From NCBI GenBank assembly GCA_020636505.1, contig JACJXR010000007.1, positions 62,001 to 126,000 on the forward strand: a stretch of DNA of 64,000 nt. Reading direction: 5' to 3'. Made by a program: the position numbers and the translations under genes. The notes below the pieces were generated by a model. The model saw only the letters and a list, made by a program, of their open reading frames with translations, ran no database searches and was not told the DNA's origin. Each line of letters opens with the position of its first letter. The first letter of the stretch is position 1. This DNA comes from Chitinophagales bacterium. Its GTDB lineage: Bacteria > Bacteroidota > Bacteroidia > Chitinophagales > Chitinophagaceae. Positions 17,870 through 26,390 of this stretch are shown here, piece by piece.

Positions 17870-19735
17870 ATGACTAAAAGACTTGCCTTTGTATTGTTTG
17901 CGGCAGCATTTGCAGCTTGTAACAACACCGAAACGCAAAAAGAACAAACCATTGAGAAAGCAGTAGACAAGCACACTCAATCCAATGCCGACGTGGTGGA
18001 TGTAAAGCACCTGTCTCTGGATGTGAAAGTGGATTTTGATGCCAAGCAAATAGCGGGTAGTGCCACATGGAGTATCGAGAACCCCAAACATGCCGATACG
18101 CTGAAATTGGATACTTACGACTTGACGATCGACAGTGTAAAAGTGGATGGCTCATTGGTGCAACATTCCAAAGGCGAATTCAAAAAATATCTTGGTACGG
18201 TACTGAATATACCGATAGAAGACAATTCTGAAAAGGTAACAGTATACTATAAAACAGGTGAAGGAGCCACAGCTCTTCAGTGGATGGAACCGCAGCAGAC
18301 ATTGAGCAAAAAGCATCCGTTTCTGTATACACAATCGGAGGCGATATATGCACGTTCTTGGATACCTTCACCTGACGGACCGGGCATACGCTTCAGTTAT
18401 GATGCAAGGGTGCAAGTCCCTAACGACCTGATAGCATTGATGAGTGCCACCAATCCTCAACAAAAGAACGACAGTGGTATCTATCGTTTTGAAATGGAGA
18501 TACCTGTACCTGCTTACTTGATGGCATTGGGTGTAGGCGATGTTGAGTTCAGAGCGATAGATGAACGCACGGGTGTATATGCAGACCCTGCATTGATAGA
18601 CAAGGCTCATAATGAGTTTGCAGAAGTAGGGCAGATGGTACATACCGCGGAAGAACTGTATGGTGCTTACCGTTGGGGTAGATACGATATATTGGTGTTG
18701 CCTTCAGGCTTCCCATTGGGTGGTATGGAAAACCCAAGGCTTACTTTCGCCACACCTACCATTATATCGGGTGACCGTTCTTTGGTGAATCTGATAGCGC
18801 ATGAGTTGGCACACAGTTGGAGTGGCAACTTGGTAACCAACCACACATGGAACGACTTCTGGCTGAACGAAGGTTTTACAGTTTATTTTGAGCGTAGGCT
18901 TACAGAAAAAATGACCGATAAGAGCTATGCTGATATGTTGTGGGAGCTGGGTTATCAAGACCTTGAGTATACTGTGAACGAAATGCAGGAAGAGGACAAT
19001 ATGAAAGACTCTCACCTGAAGATAGACCTCGCAGGCCGTGAGCCTGATGAAGGGCTTACCGATATAGCATATGAAAAAGGTGCATTGTTCTTGAAGTTGA
19101 TAGAAAACACCGTTGGTCGTGAGAAGATGGATAAGTTCTTGAACAGCTATTTTGATGAGCATGCGTTCCAAACCATAACCACCGAAGAGTTTATCGCATA
19201 CTTGCAAGAGCATTTGATAAAAGGTGACGAAGCTTTGGCACAAAAGATAAACATAGATGCTTGGGTGTATGGACCCGGTATACCTGAGAATGCAACTCGT
19301 GCCGATATGGAGCGTTTTGAAAAAGTAAATGCCGAACGTGAGAAGTTCTTGAGTGGTACAGCCCCTGCTGAATTGAACACAAAAGGATGGACCACACACG
19401 AATGGTTGCACTTCTTACGTAAGATGCCTAAGCCGTTGGACGATACCAAGATGACTGCATTGGATAAAGAGTACGACTTTACGCACAGCAACAACAGCGA
19501 GATAGCAGACCTATGGTACATCATGGCGGTTGCTACCAAGTACAAGCCTGCATATGCTTCTATGGAAGGCTTTTTGGTGAAGGTGGGCAGACGTAAGTTC
19601 CTCACTCCATTGTACAGCGAGATGATGGAAACAGGGCAAACGGAAACGGCTAAGTCTATCTACGAAAAAGCAAGAAGCAATTATCATCCGTTGGCACAAG
19701 GCACGCTTGATGCTTTGATACTAAACAAGCAATAA
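17870..19735 (+). CDS. M1-family zinc aminopeptidase (leukotriene A4 hydrolase-like), lipoprotein
   Basis: 621 residues from the ATG at 17870; a Met at 17807 is inside the preceding gene. The signal peptide ends in AFAAC, a lipobox, so the enzyme is membrane anchored. GGMEN is the exopeptidase substrate motif; HELAH (311-315) with Glu334 in NEGF forms the zinc site at the correct spacing. The C-terminal third (WVYGPGIPEN onward) matches the helical C-terminal domain of leukotriene A4 hydrolases. Role: removal of N-terminal residues from peptides in the envelope. Lies 32 bases after the ABC permease and overlaps the next lipoprotein gene by one base. Confidence 0.93.
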   Translation: MTKRLAFVLFAAAFAACNNTETQKEQTIEKAVDKHTQSNADVVDVKHLSLDVKVDFDAKQIAGSATWSIENPKHADTLKLDTYDLTIDSVKVDGSLVQHSKGEFKKYLGTVLNIPIEDNSEKVTVYYKTGEGATALQWMEPQQTLSKKHPFLYTQSEAIYARSWIPSPDGPGIRFSYDARVQVPNDLIALMSATNPQQKNDSGIYRFEMEIPVPAYLMALGVGDVEFRAIDERTGVYADPALIDKAHNEFAEVGQMVHTAEELYGAYRWGRYDILVLPSGFPLGGMENPRLTFATPTIISGDRSLVNLIAHELAHSWSGNLVTNHTWNDFWLNEGFTVYFERRLTEKMTDKSYADMLWELGYQDLEYTVNEMQEEDNMKDSHLKIDLAGREPDEGLTDIAYEKGALFLKLIENTVGREKMDKFLNSYFDEHAFQTITTEEFIAYLQEHLIKGDEALAQKINIDAWVYGPGIPENATRADMERFEKVNAEREKFLSGTAPAELNTKGWTTHEWLHFLRKMPKPLDDTKMTALDKEYDFTHSNNSEIADLWYIMAVATKYKPAYASMEGFLVKVGRRKFLTPLYSEMMETGQTETAKSIYEKARSNYHPLAQGTLDALILNKQ

Positions 19736-20283
19736 TGAGACGTCTGTTCCCTGCATTACTATTATTGACAGCATGTGGAGGAACATCTTCACAATCGGAA
19801 GGTGATGCCCAAGCGATACATGATACTGTTTTTGTACAGACTGTTGATACTAATGAAACTTACGATTTTGACGATGTAAGCAAAAGTGTACAAAACGAGT
19901 TGATGAATGCCATTCAGCCGATAGTGGATGCAGTGATAACAGGTGATAAAGACAAGCTTGTCGATCAAGTAAATTTCCCGCTTGGAGGCATGTGGTATAT
20001 GTATGTGAATGATGGTAATTCCGATGTGAAAGATCTTACTGCTGCTGATTTCAAAAGCGTTTACGACAAACTCATTCCTCCTGAATTGGTGGACAGTGTC
20101 AAGACTGCGGGATATGAATTTCAACTTATCAGGCTTAATGCACACGGTAGGCTGAAAGGTTTTCAAGTGTTTTTCCCGTTTGTATATCAAGATGGAGAAC
20201 ATGCATATGAGTCAGCCGTCATTTGGTATTTTAAAAGAGTCGGTAGTACCTTTAAGATGATAGAGTACCAGATGGCAGGGTAG
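19735..20283 (+). CDS. Lipoprotein of unknown function
   Basis: 182 residues. Lipobox LLLTAC at 10-15 after a short basic start. The mature part is acidic at first (DTVFVQTVDTNETYDFDD) and then folds into an alpha/beta domain of ~120 residues with an NTF2-like look (FPLGGMWYMYV, repeated aromatic strands, EYQMAG end); the fold assignment is a guess. The ATG overlaps the last base of the M1 peptidase stop and the stop lies 2 bases before the amino-acid permease, so it is translationally linked to both. Confidence 0.8.
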   Translation: MRRLFPALLLLTACGGTSSQSEGDAQAIHDTVFVQTVDTNETYDFDDVSKSVQNELMNAIQPIVDAVITGDKDKLVDQVNFPLGGMWYMYVNDGNSDVKDLTAADFKSVYDKLIPPELVDSVKTAGYEFQLIRLNAHGRLKGFQVFFPFVYQDGEHAYESAVIWYFKRVGSTFKMIEYQMAG

Positions 20284-20285
20284 TC

Positions 20286-21593
20286 ATGTTTAAAAAACTC
20301 ACTCGAGACAGGAAAAAAGAACTCGGACTTGCTGAGCTGATAGCCATTGCGTTGGGCGGCATGGTAGGTGGAGGTATATTTTCCATTTTGGGTGTATCTG
20401 TTGAGCGTATCGGCAATGCCACACCAATAGCCATACTTGTGGGCGGTGTATTGGCTTATTTGGCTGCATTCTCTTATGTGCGTTTGGCAAAGCTCTATAA
20501 AGATGAGGGTGCCACTTACTCCTTTTTCAAAAAAACATTTCCCAAGTCACGTTTCGCATCTTCCATCATAGGTTGGTTGGTGGTGTTCGGGTATATCAGC
20601 ACATTGGCACTGTATGCATTCACCTTCTCGTCATACCTATGTAGTGTGTTGCCGTACAAAGCCGTTTGGATGCCCAAATTGGTGGCTGCATTGGTGATAA
20701 GCCTGTTTGCAATAGTGAATATCCTGAGTGTAAAAGGCATGGGTAAGATCGAAGACATATTGGTGTATACCAAGATCGTTATATTACTGTTCATATCAGG
20801 ATTGTTGGCGGGTAAGGGAGATATAGACAATGTATTGCCGATGGTGCATTCCGAATCCACGTTTGTGTCAATATTCATTATGGCGGCGGTCACCTTTGTA
20901 GCTTACGAAGGGTTTCAGTTGGTGATACATGCGTACAATGAAATGAGTGAACCGGAGCGTAACATACCAAGAGCCATATACTCTGCGGTCATCATTGCAA
21001 CTCTATTGTACATAGCTATAGCTTTGGGGGCATTGAGTACTATTCCTAAGGAGCTTATCATACAAGACAAGGAGTATGCACTTGCCTCGGGCTCAAGAAG
21101 TATACTCGGTAGCTTCGGTTTGTACATAGTCATCTTCGGTGCATTATTGGCCACAAGCAGCGCTATCAGTGGTACCATCTTCGGAGCATCGAGGCTTATG
21201 GCAGTAATCTCAACAGACGGGTACTTACCCAAGTATTTAAGCAATAGGATAAATGGGCATATACCCAACTATGCTATCATTACCATGTCTTTGTTGTCCT
21301 TTGTATTGATATTGAGTGGTGGACTTGAAGTGATACTTGAGTTCGGTAGTATCACCTTTATTATAGTATCGTTCTTGATGGCATTCGCCAATTACAAAAA
21401 GAGGAAAGAAACCAATACTTCATTGCTGTATTCCATTATTGTTATGACAGGATTACTTGCCGCAGCATTGGTGATATTTTACTACGAATACGAATATCAG
21501 CCTGCACAACTTATTTACATCGGAAGTCTCTATGCTGTACTTACCATAATGGCATTCGTTTATGCACGAATGAACAAGACTGCGGGTAAATAA
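20286..21593 (+). CDS. APC-family amino-acid permease
   Basis: 435 residues with about 12 TM helices. The first helix has the APC signature GGMVGGGIFSILG (unwound Gly-rich substrate site); the sixth helix region has AAVTFVAYEGFQL, matching the conserved Phe/Tyr-Glu-Gly segment of helix 6. It imports or exchanges amino acids. Position at the end of the ABC-M1 peptidase run suggests that amino acids released by the aminopeptidase are taken up by this permease (inference). Confidence 0.92.
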   Translation: MFKKLTRDRKKELGLAELIAIALGGMVGGGIFSILGVSVERIGNATPIAILVGGVLAYLAAFSYVRLAKLYKDEGATYSFFKKTFPKSRFASSIIGWLVVFGYISTLALYAFTFSSYLCSVLPYKAVWMPKLVAALVISLFAIVNILSVKGMGKIEDILVYTKIVILLFISGLLAGKGDIDNVLPMVHSESTFVSIFIMAAVTFVAYEGFQLVIHAYNEMSEPERNIPRAIYSAVIIATLLYIAIALGALSTIPKELIIQDKEYALASGSRSILGSFGLYIVIFGALLATSSAISGTIFGASRLMAVISTDGYLPKYLSNRINGHIPNYAIITMSLLSFVLILSGGLEVILEFGSITFIIVSFLMAFANYKKRKETNTSLLYSIIVMTGLLAAALVIFYYEYEYQPAQLIYIGSLYAVLTIMAFVYARMNKTAGK

Positions 21594-21597
21594 CAAA

Positions 21598-21617
21598 CCC
21601 CGAAACAAAGTTCGGGG
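21598..21617. terminator. Hairpin between convergent genes
   Basis: CCCCGAA (21598-21604), loop ACAAAG, TTCGGGG (21611-21617). No good U-tract on either strand, so it is a weak or Rho-assisted terminator between the permease and the minus-strand membrane protein. Confidence 0.5.
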
Positions 21618-21639
21618 CTGATGATAGAATTGTATTGTA

Positions 21640-22257
21640 TCAATCTTGTTGTTTGAATATTTCAGCTTCTCTAAGATTGTCTTGAATGGCTTTGATGTTT
21701 TTGAAATAGTAGGTTCTGTACACCGATAAGAATATAATGGTGTAAAGCGCAATCGCTATCAATATTACAGGTGTGTATTTTTGAATGTTGTCAAGAATGT
21801 TTACACCTCTTACAACTTTGAACATAACAACATATGCAAGGAACATAAGAGCAGGGCCAGCAATAAGGAATGTCATCTTATATCTGTTGAGTTCCAGCTT
21901 CAATTTTTCGGTGCGTTGTGCCAAGTCTGCAACAGGTGTGGTGCTTGGGTCCATTTTTTTTATTTGCTTGAGTATACGGTAAGAATAAACCAATGTGGCG
22001 GCCATAGCCATAAGCATAAGAGCATAGCATATTATCACACCTATATTGTTACCCAAGTATGGAATGAGCAACAGTGATGCGAATAAGATGACTATTGTAC
22101 TGATGAAGTTGAAATGCTCTGCATTGGATAGCGTGTTGAATGGTTTTGTCGAACGTTCTTTTATCATGTAGTTCAACATCTTTTCATTGATCATAGTTTG
22201 TTGACGAAGTACATCGTCCATTTTTTGCCACATATCTTTCATATCGTTTAGTTCCAT
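21640..22257 (-). CDS. Four-helix membrane protein paired with an ECF sigma factor
   Basis: 205 residues. The N-terminal ~50 residues are polar and start MELNDMKDMWQKMDD; four hydrophobic helices follow at about 50-68, 72-98, 130-155 and 168-190, and the C-terminus is charged. The gene begins 12 bases after the stop of an ECF sigma gene and is in the same transcript. That position is where anti-sigma factors are found, and the cytoplasmic N-terminus could hold the sigma factor, but there is no zinc-binding HxxxCxxC motif. Function as a sigma regulator is inferred from context only. Confidence 0.78.
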   Translation of the reverse strand: MELNDMKDMWQKMDDVLRQQTMINEKMLNYMIKERSTKPFNTLSNAEHFNFISTIVILFASLLLIPYLGNNIGVIICYALMLMAMAATLVYSYRILKQIKKMDPSTTPVADLAQRTEKLKLELNRYKMTFLIAGPALMFLAYVVMFKVVRGVNILDNIQKYTPVILIAIALYTIIFLSVYRTYYFKNIKAIQDNLREAEIFKQQD

Positions 22258-22269
22258 AGTCGGTTGTTT

Positions 22270-22824
22270 TTAATTGTTGATGATGGGTTGTGCCTGTTTC
22301 TTCATTCTGTCTTTTATCCTGTTCAGCTTGGTGCCCACATTGCTTGGCGATATTCCGAGTATCTCCGCTATTTCGTTATAGCTTCTGTCTTCCAAATACA
22401 ACAGTATGAGTGCCTTGTCCAATCTGGGTAGTTCGGCTATCATCCGTTGCAATATTTTATACTCTTCTTTGTATGCATCGGGCAATTGGTCTTCGGGGTG
22501 CTGATGCAAAAGCTCAGGATATAGAACAACAGGGCTACGGTTCTTCTTACGCTGATGGTTGATTGCGGTGTTCAGTGCCACACGGTATAGCCAGGTGCTT
22601 TCTTGAGCCTCTCCCTTGAATTTGGGATAAGACCTCCAAGCCTGCATGATGATCTCTTGAAACAGGTCGCGACTGTCCTCGTTTGTATCGGTATATATGC
22701 TGCATACCTTATACACGAGCCGCTCGTGCTGCTGTATCATCTGTGTAAACGCCTGTTCTATACTGTTATCCAACTTATCGGCTTGTTTGTACACTATTAG
22801 TAACCGGTGACGATGTTTTGTCAC
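22270..22824 (-). CDS. ECF-type RNA polymerase sigma factor
   Basis: About 184 residues. Region 2 is visible as LVYKVCSIYTDTNEDSRDLFQEI and the STWLYRVALNTAIN segment; region 4 as LPRLDKALILLYLEDRS, NEIAEILGISPSNVGTKLNR. It directs RNA polymerase to a stress or envelope regulon. The start is a GTG at 22824; an internal GTG ten codons later is also possible because the first residues are atypical. It is followed by a membrane protein gene likely acting with it. The uracil-DNA glycosylase gene upstream ends only 18 bases away. Confidence 0.93.
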   Translation of the reverse strand: MTKHRHRLLIVYKQADKLDNSIEQAFTQMIQQHERLVYKVCSIYTDTNEDSRDLFQEIIMQAWRSYPKFKGEAQESTWLYRVALNTAINHQRKKNRSPVVLYPELLHQHPEDQLPDAYKEEYKILQRMIAELPRLDKALILLYLEDRSYNEIAEILGISPSNVGTKLNRIKDRMKKQAQPIINN

Positions 22825-22842
22825 ACATCTATGGAAATGTTT

Positions 22843-23415
22843 TTAAGAAACCTGTTGTTTGACGATATCTTGAAGTATGGGTATCACTTCTTTTTCAAAC
22901 CAAGGGTTCTTGCTCAGCCAAAATCTGTTGCGAGGTGACGGGTGTGGTAACGGTAAATATTTGGGTAGGTATTCCTTATGTGCTCGAACAGTTTCGGTCA
23001 GGTTTTCTTTGATGTTGTCTTTCAAGTAATGTTGTTGTGCATATTGTCCTATCAACAAGGTCAGTTGTACCTGCTTCATGTTTTTGAGCAATGAAGGATG
23101 CCATTGTGGTGCACATTCGGGGCGGGGTGGAAGGTCGCCTCCTGCGCCTTTGCCCGGATAACAAAAGCCCATCGGTACCAGAGCTATTACATCGGGATTG
23201 TAGAATAGGTCTTTGTCTATGCCCAACCATTTGCGTAGTTGGTTGCCGCTTGCATCGTCCCAAGGTATACCACTGTCGTGTACTTTGCGCCCCGGTGCTT
23301 GGCCTATGATGATGAGCTTGGCTTTGGTGCCTGCCTGCAATACGGGTCTTACACCATGTGGTAGGTGTGCGGCGCATGTGGTGCAAGCTTGTATTTCGGC
23401 TATCAGTTTTTTCAA
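22843..23415 (-). CDS. Uracil-DNA glycosylase family protein
   Basis: 190 residues. The catalytic-loop region is GQAPGRKVHDSGIPWDD (UDG superfamily motif 1 GxAPG) and the leucine-loop-like end is LPHPSPRN (motif 2 HPS). Two Cys near the N-terminus (ACTTCAAH) recall the first Fe-S ligands of family 4/5 enzymes, but the full four-Cys set is not seen (other Cys lie in GFCYPG and PECAPQ). It should remove uracil or a related damaged base from DNA. Divergent from the ferritin-like genes; the stop is 18 bases from the sigma gene start. Confidence 0.88.
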   Translation of the reverse strand: MKKLIAEIQACTTCAAHLPHGVRPVLQAGTKAKLIIIGQAPGRKVHDSGIPWDDASGNQLRKWLGIDKDLFYNPDVIALVPMGFCYPGKGAGGDLPPRPECAPQWHPSLLKNMKQVQLTLLIGQYAQQHYLKDNIKENLTETVRAHKEYLPKYLPLPHPSPRNRFWLSKNPWFEKEVIPILQDIVKQQVS

Positions 23416-23507
23416 AACGTACGTACAATATTAGTCAAGTATTTTATCAATGCCTCTTGTATTAGAGCATTCATATGAGTATTTTGAGTGTTCTGTTTTC
23501 GTAACAC

Positions 23508-24182
23508 ATGCATAAAGACGACAATCATTCTTTTTCTCGCAGAGGTTTCCTACAATATGGTGGACTGCTTACGGGTAGTGCCATATTGGGTGCGTCTTGC
23601 AAGAAAAAAAAGCGCAACAAATACCCGGGCGACTATCGTGTGGAGTTGGGTGAAGGCGACATAGGCATCAGCAATTACGTGTTTGCCATGGAGCAGTTGA
23701 GCATACAGTTTTACGACTTGGTGTTGGGCAATCCATATACAGGTATGAGCGCAGTGGAGCATGCCACCTTTACCGATATACGCAACCACGAAGTGACACA
23801 TGCCGAATACTATAAGCTGACTTTGGCTGACAATATCATTCAAGAAGGTTTTAAAACAGACTTTACAAAGATTGACTTTACAGACCGTGCATCGGTATTG
23901 GAAGCAGCCAAACGTATAGAAGATATGACGGTGGCTGCCTACAACGGCATCATATTCAGATACAGCAATACGCTGAACATGGGTGTGGTGAGTAAGATAG
24001 TGTCTGTGGAGGCACGACATGCGGCATGTATCAGAGAGATGATAGAACCCAACAGTTTTGCAAGTGACGATGTGATAGACATACATGGCTTGGACAAAAG
24101 CATATACCCCGAAGATGTAGTGACGGCATTGCAAGACTTGGCTCCAAAAGGATTTAAGACAGAAACCCTACCGAACTATTAG
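23508..24182 (+). CDS. Exported ferritin-like protein with intact iron ligands
   Basis: 224 residues. The N-terminus has a Tat-type twin-arginine motif SRRGFLQYGG followed by a hydrophobic stretch and GASC (lipobox-like). The ferritin-like domain (about 45-200) has Glu in FAMEQLS, NHEVTH (ExxH) in helix 2, IEDMTVAAYN in helix 3 and EARHA (ExxH) in helix 4, a complete di-metal ligand set. Tat export fits a cofactor folded in the cytoplasm. Function may be iron oxidation or storage in the envelope. The stop is 4 bases before a paralogous ferritin-like gene. Confidence 0.85.
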   Translation: MHKDDNHSFSRRGFLQYGGLLTGSAILGASCKKKKRNKYPGDYRVELGEGDIGISNYVFAMEQLSIQFYDLVLGNPYTGMSAVEHATFTDIRNHEVTHAEYYKLTLADNIIQEGFKTDFTKIDFTDRASVLEAAKRIEDMTVAAYNGIIFRYSNTLNMGVVSKIVSVEARHAACIREMIEPNSFASDDVIDIHGLDKSIYPEDVVTALQDLAPKGFKTETLPNY

Positions 24183-24186
24183 ATCA

Positions 24187-25023
24187 ATGGCAGATATACG
24201 GCAAATACTAGATGATATTTCAGAGAATGCACCTGTAGTTAGCGATAGGCGCAGACTGCTGTATCAAACTGCTCGAGCCGCAGCATTGACACTTATACCT
24301 TTCGGGTTGGTAAATAGTGCAAAGGCACAAGGACCCTCACCCGAAGAGCGTGTGGCTGATGCCATGAATGTGCTGATAAGATTGGCACATATGCTCAGCG
24401 ACTTTTACAAACAAGGTTTGGAAACGAAGGGTTTGATACCCGAAGGGCCGAACAGAGAAGCACTGAAAACGATATACAAACACAAGCAAGTACATACGGC
24501 CATCATGTGGCATGTGATAAAGGCACAACACGGTATTCCCAATCCTACGGACAGCTACGACTTTACAGGTGGCAACGGCTCGGCAGGTGGACCATACCCG
24601 AATGTGATGAACAACTCCGCAGCTTTTCTGGAATTGGCACAAGTGATGGAAGATGTAGCCATACGTGCCTTCAAAGCGCAAACAGGAAACTTGGTTTCAG
24701 ACAACTCGGCCATAGAAGTGGCGCACAGAATACATACCACTTGCGGCAGACATGCGGCTAAGATACGTATGATACGCAGAGAGCTTGGCGCCGACATCAA
24801 ACCTTGGATAACGGAAAAGATTTCAGGTATAGACAACGAAGCCGCCAAAGAAATGTATGAGGGTGAGCAGAACACCATGCAAGAGACATTCGGTGGATTG
24901 GTGGATATGCGTCATCTGAACGGTAATCAAACCATCAATCTTCAAGTAGCGACAGAAGCATTTGACGAGCCTGTGTTTGAAGCGGAAACATTGCAATTTG
25001 TAAACCTTTTCACGTTAAGGTAG
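24187..25023 (+). CDS. Ferritin-like protein lacking key iron ligands
   Basis: 278 residues. A delayed export signal with SDRRRLLYQTARAAALTLIPFG (about 18-40, split here only for description as an RRR start then a hydrophobic run) ends in AKAQ. The same four-helix plan as the preceding protein is recognisable: LAHMLSDFY, HKQVHTAIMWH, VMEDVAIRAF and CGRHAAKIRM. However Glu of the two ExxH motifs is replaced (KQVH, CGRH) and the helix-1 Glu is not evident. It is therefore probably a non-catalytic partner of the upstream protein. Four bases separate the genes. Confidence 0.82.
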   Translation: MADIRQILDDISENAPVVSDRRRLLYQTARAAALTLIPFGLVNSAKAQGPSPEERVADAMNVLIRLAHMLSDFYKQGLETKGLIPEGPNREALKTIYKHKQVHTAIMWHVIKAQHGIPNPTDSYDFTGGNGSAGGPYPNVMNNSAAFLELAQVMEDVAIRAFKAQTGNLVSDNSAIEVAHRIHTTCGRHAAKIRMIRRELGADIKPWITEKISGIDNEAAKEMYEGEQNTMQETFGGLVDMRHLNGNQTINLQVATEAFDEPVFEAETLQFVNLFTLR

Positions 25024-25033
25024 TTTTACAATT

Positions 25034-25237
25034 ATGAAAAGGCCATTGACCAAACTAAGATATACCGCCATTGTATTATTTGTGCTATGCCTTGCAGGGC
25101 TTGGTGTAGACTATATGGTAAACGATGGAGACATTCCCGATATGTATACACTTATTCCACTGTGTATGCTTATTGTTGTGTTACTTATAATGGCGGTGAC
25201 GGTGGTGTACAACGTCATGATACAGCAAGACAGGTAA
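25034..25237 (+). CDS. Small two-helix membrane protein
   Basis: 67 residues. Two hydrophobic helices (about 10-28 and 39-61) separated by an acidic loop VNDGDIPDMY. Starts 10 bases after the second ferritin-like gene, so it is likely in the same transcript. No family recognised; it could anchor or assist the ferritin-like pair, which is speculation. Confidence 0.7.
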   Translation: MKRPLTKLRYTAIVLFVLCLAGLGVDYMVNDGDIPDMYTLIPLCMLIVVLLIMAVTVVYNVMIQQDR

Positions 25238-25353
25238 ACAATTTTCCATCCAACATTGTTGCTTAATAAAATCTTCACAAAGGTTGATTTAGCCTTCTGT
25301 TGTGTGTTTTATATCTTGCACGCGTTTTATAATCGAAAAAATCAGAAAGGGAT

Positions 25354-26166
25354 ATGAAATATTTGGAAGAGGTAAAGATGATGACATTGAAATATGCGCC
25401 GAGTGTCGCAGGTGCATTGATAACACTTATCATAGGGTTTTGGCTGTCGGGATTTTTGGCACGTAGGGTAAGGAAGATACTGACCAAGAGAGAAGTGGAC
25501 GAGAGCCTTGTGCCATTCTTGTCATCTATGGTGGGTGTGGGAATAAAGGTGTTGGTGCTGTTGAGTGCCGCATCCATGTTCGGTATACAAGTAACATCGT
25601 TCGTGGCCATATTCAGTGCCATGGCTTTCGCGATAGGTTTGGCCTTACAAGGCAACCTAAGTCACTTGGCGGCAGGTGTGGTGATATTGATATTCAAGTA
25701 TTACAAAGTAGGAGACTTCATCACCGTAGGTGGACAGTCGGGTACTGTGAAGGAAATACAGATATTCAACACGCTGTTGGTGACCGTTGACAATCACTTG
25801 GTCATCATACCCAACGGAAGTATACTTTCAGGCTCCATTGAGAATTTCTCCGCCTTTGATACTCGTCAATTGGTAATGACCTTCGGTATAGGATACGATG
25901 ACGATATTGATGCTGCCAAAGCACTACTTCGTAAAATAGCGGAAGAGAACACCTCTGTACTCAACGATAAAGACATCACCATATTCGTGGGTGAGTTGGC
26001 AGATAACTCCGTGAACTTCGGATTTCGAGTATGGGTGAAGAGCGAGGACTATTGGCCTACCATGCGTGAGATAACCGAAACGGTGAAGAAAGAATTCGAC
26101 AAAGCAGGTATCGGTATACCATTCCCACAAATGGATATACACCTCCACAAGAAGGGAGACGCATAA
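25354..26166 (+). CDS. MscS-family mechanosensitive channel
   Basis: 270 residues. An N-terminal TM (about 12-32), a second near 60-80 and the pore-lining third helix with AMAFAIGLALQGNLSHLAAGVVILIF split over 90-115 (Gly/Ala-packed TM3). The beta domain follows with FKYYKVGDFITVGG and IIPNGSILSGSIENFS, both hallmarks of MscS, then the C-terminal alpha/beta domain. It acts as an osmotic safety valve in the inner membrane. Small size matches E. coli MscS (286). Followed by a terminator. Confidence 0.94.
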   Translation: MKYLEEVKMMTLKYAPSVAGALITLIIGFWLSGFLARRVRKILTKREVDESLVPFLSSMVGVGIKVLVLLSAASMFGIQVTSFVAIFSAMAFAIGLALQGNLSHLAAGVVILIFKYYKVGDFITVGGQSGTVKEIQIFNTLLVTVDNHLVIIPNGSILSGSIENFSAFDTRQLVMTFGIGYDDDIDAAKALLRKIAEENTSVLNDKDITIFVGELADNSVNFGFRVWVKSEDYWPTMREITETVKKEFDKAGIGIPFPQMDIHLHKKGDA

Positions 26167-26199
26167 ACACGATCGTACATTACTTCATAAAAGCAATAA

Positions 26200-26228
26200 A
26201 GCCCCGCATTCGCGGGGCTGTGCTTTTT
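26200..26228 (+). terminator. Terminator after mscS-like gene
   Basis: AGCCCCGC (26200-26207), loop ATTC, GCGGGGCT (26212-26219), then GTGCTTTTTAT. An 8-bp GC-rich stem with a slightly delayed U-tract. Confidence 0.8.
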
Positions 26229-26330
26229 ATTTATTAGTCAATCATCGCAATCATTTGACATCCCTTATAAGCACACACAAATATCGCTAACACATCGACA
26301 TGCGTCAACCGTGAAAAATACCCCCTTTTG

Positions 26331-26349
26331 ATTGTTAGGTTTTAACAAT
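26331..26349. promoter_or_regulatory. Inverted repeat upstream of a lipoprotein gene
   Basis: ATTGTTA (26331-26337), GGTTT, TAACAAT (26343-26349) is a perfect 7-bp inverted repeat, 42 bases before the ATG at 26391. It could be an operator, but a chance AT-rich repeat cannot be excluded. Confidence 0.3.
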
Positions 26350-26390
26350 ATTGCACCTTATCCTACGTTAGTATACAAACACGAATACCT

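Noticed and set aside
18704..19411. 235-codon open frame on the minus strand
   Set aside because: Antisense to the M1 aminopeptidase with intact zinc motifs; no signal, motif or promoter of its own.
22257..22270. Membrane protein beside the sigma factor as a classical zinc anti-sigma factor
   Set aside because: No HxxxCxxC motif and four TM helices instead of one; only the gene position suggests sigma control.
22793..22825. GTGAC-N8-GTCAC inverted repeat at the sigma gene start
   Set aside because: Arm spacing does not fit Crp/Fnr (N6 between TGTGA and TCACA) and part of it is coding; likely chance.
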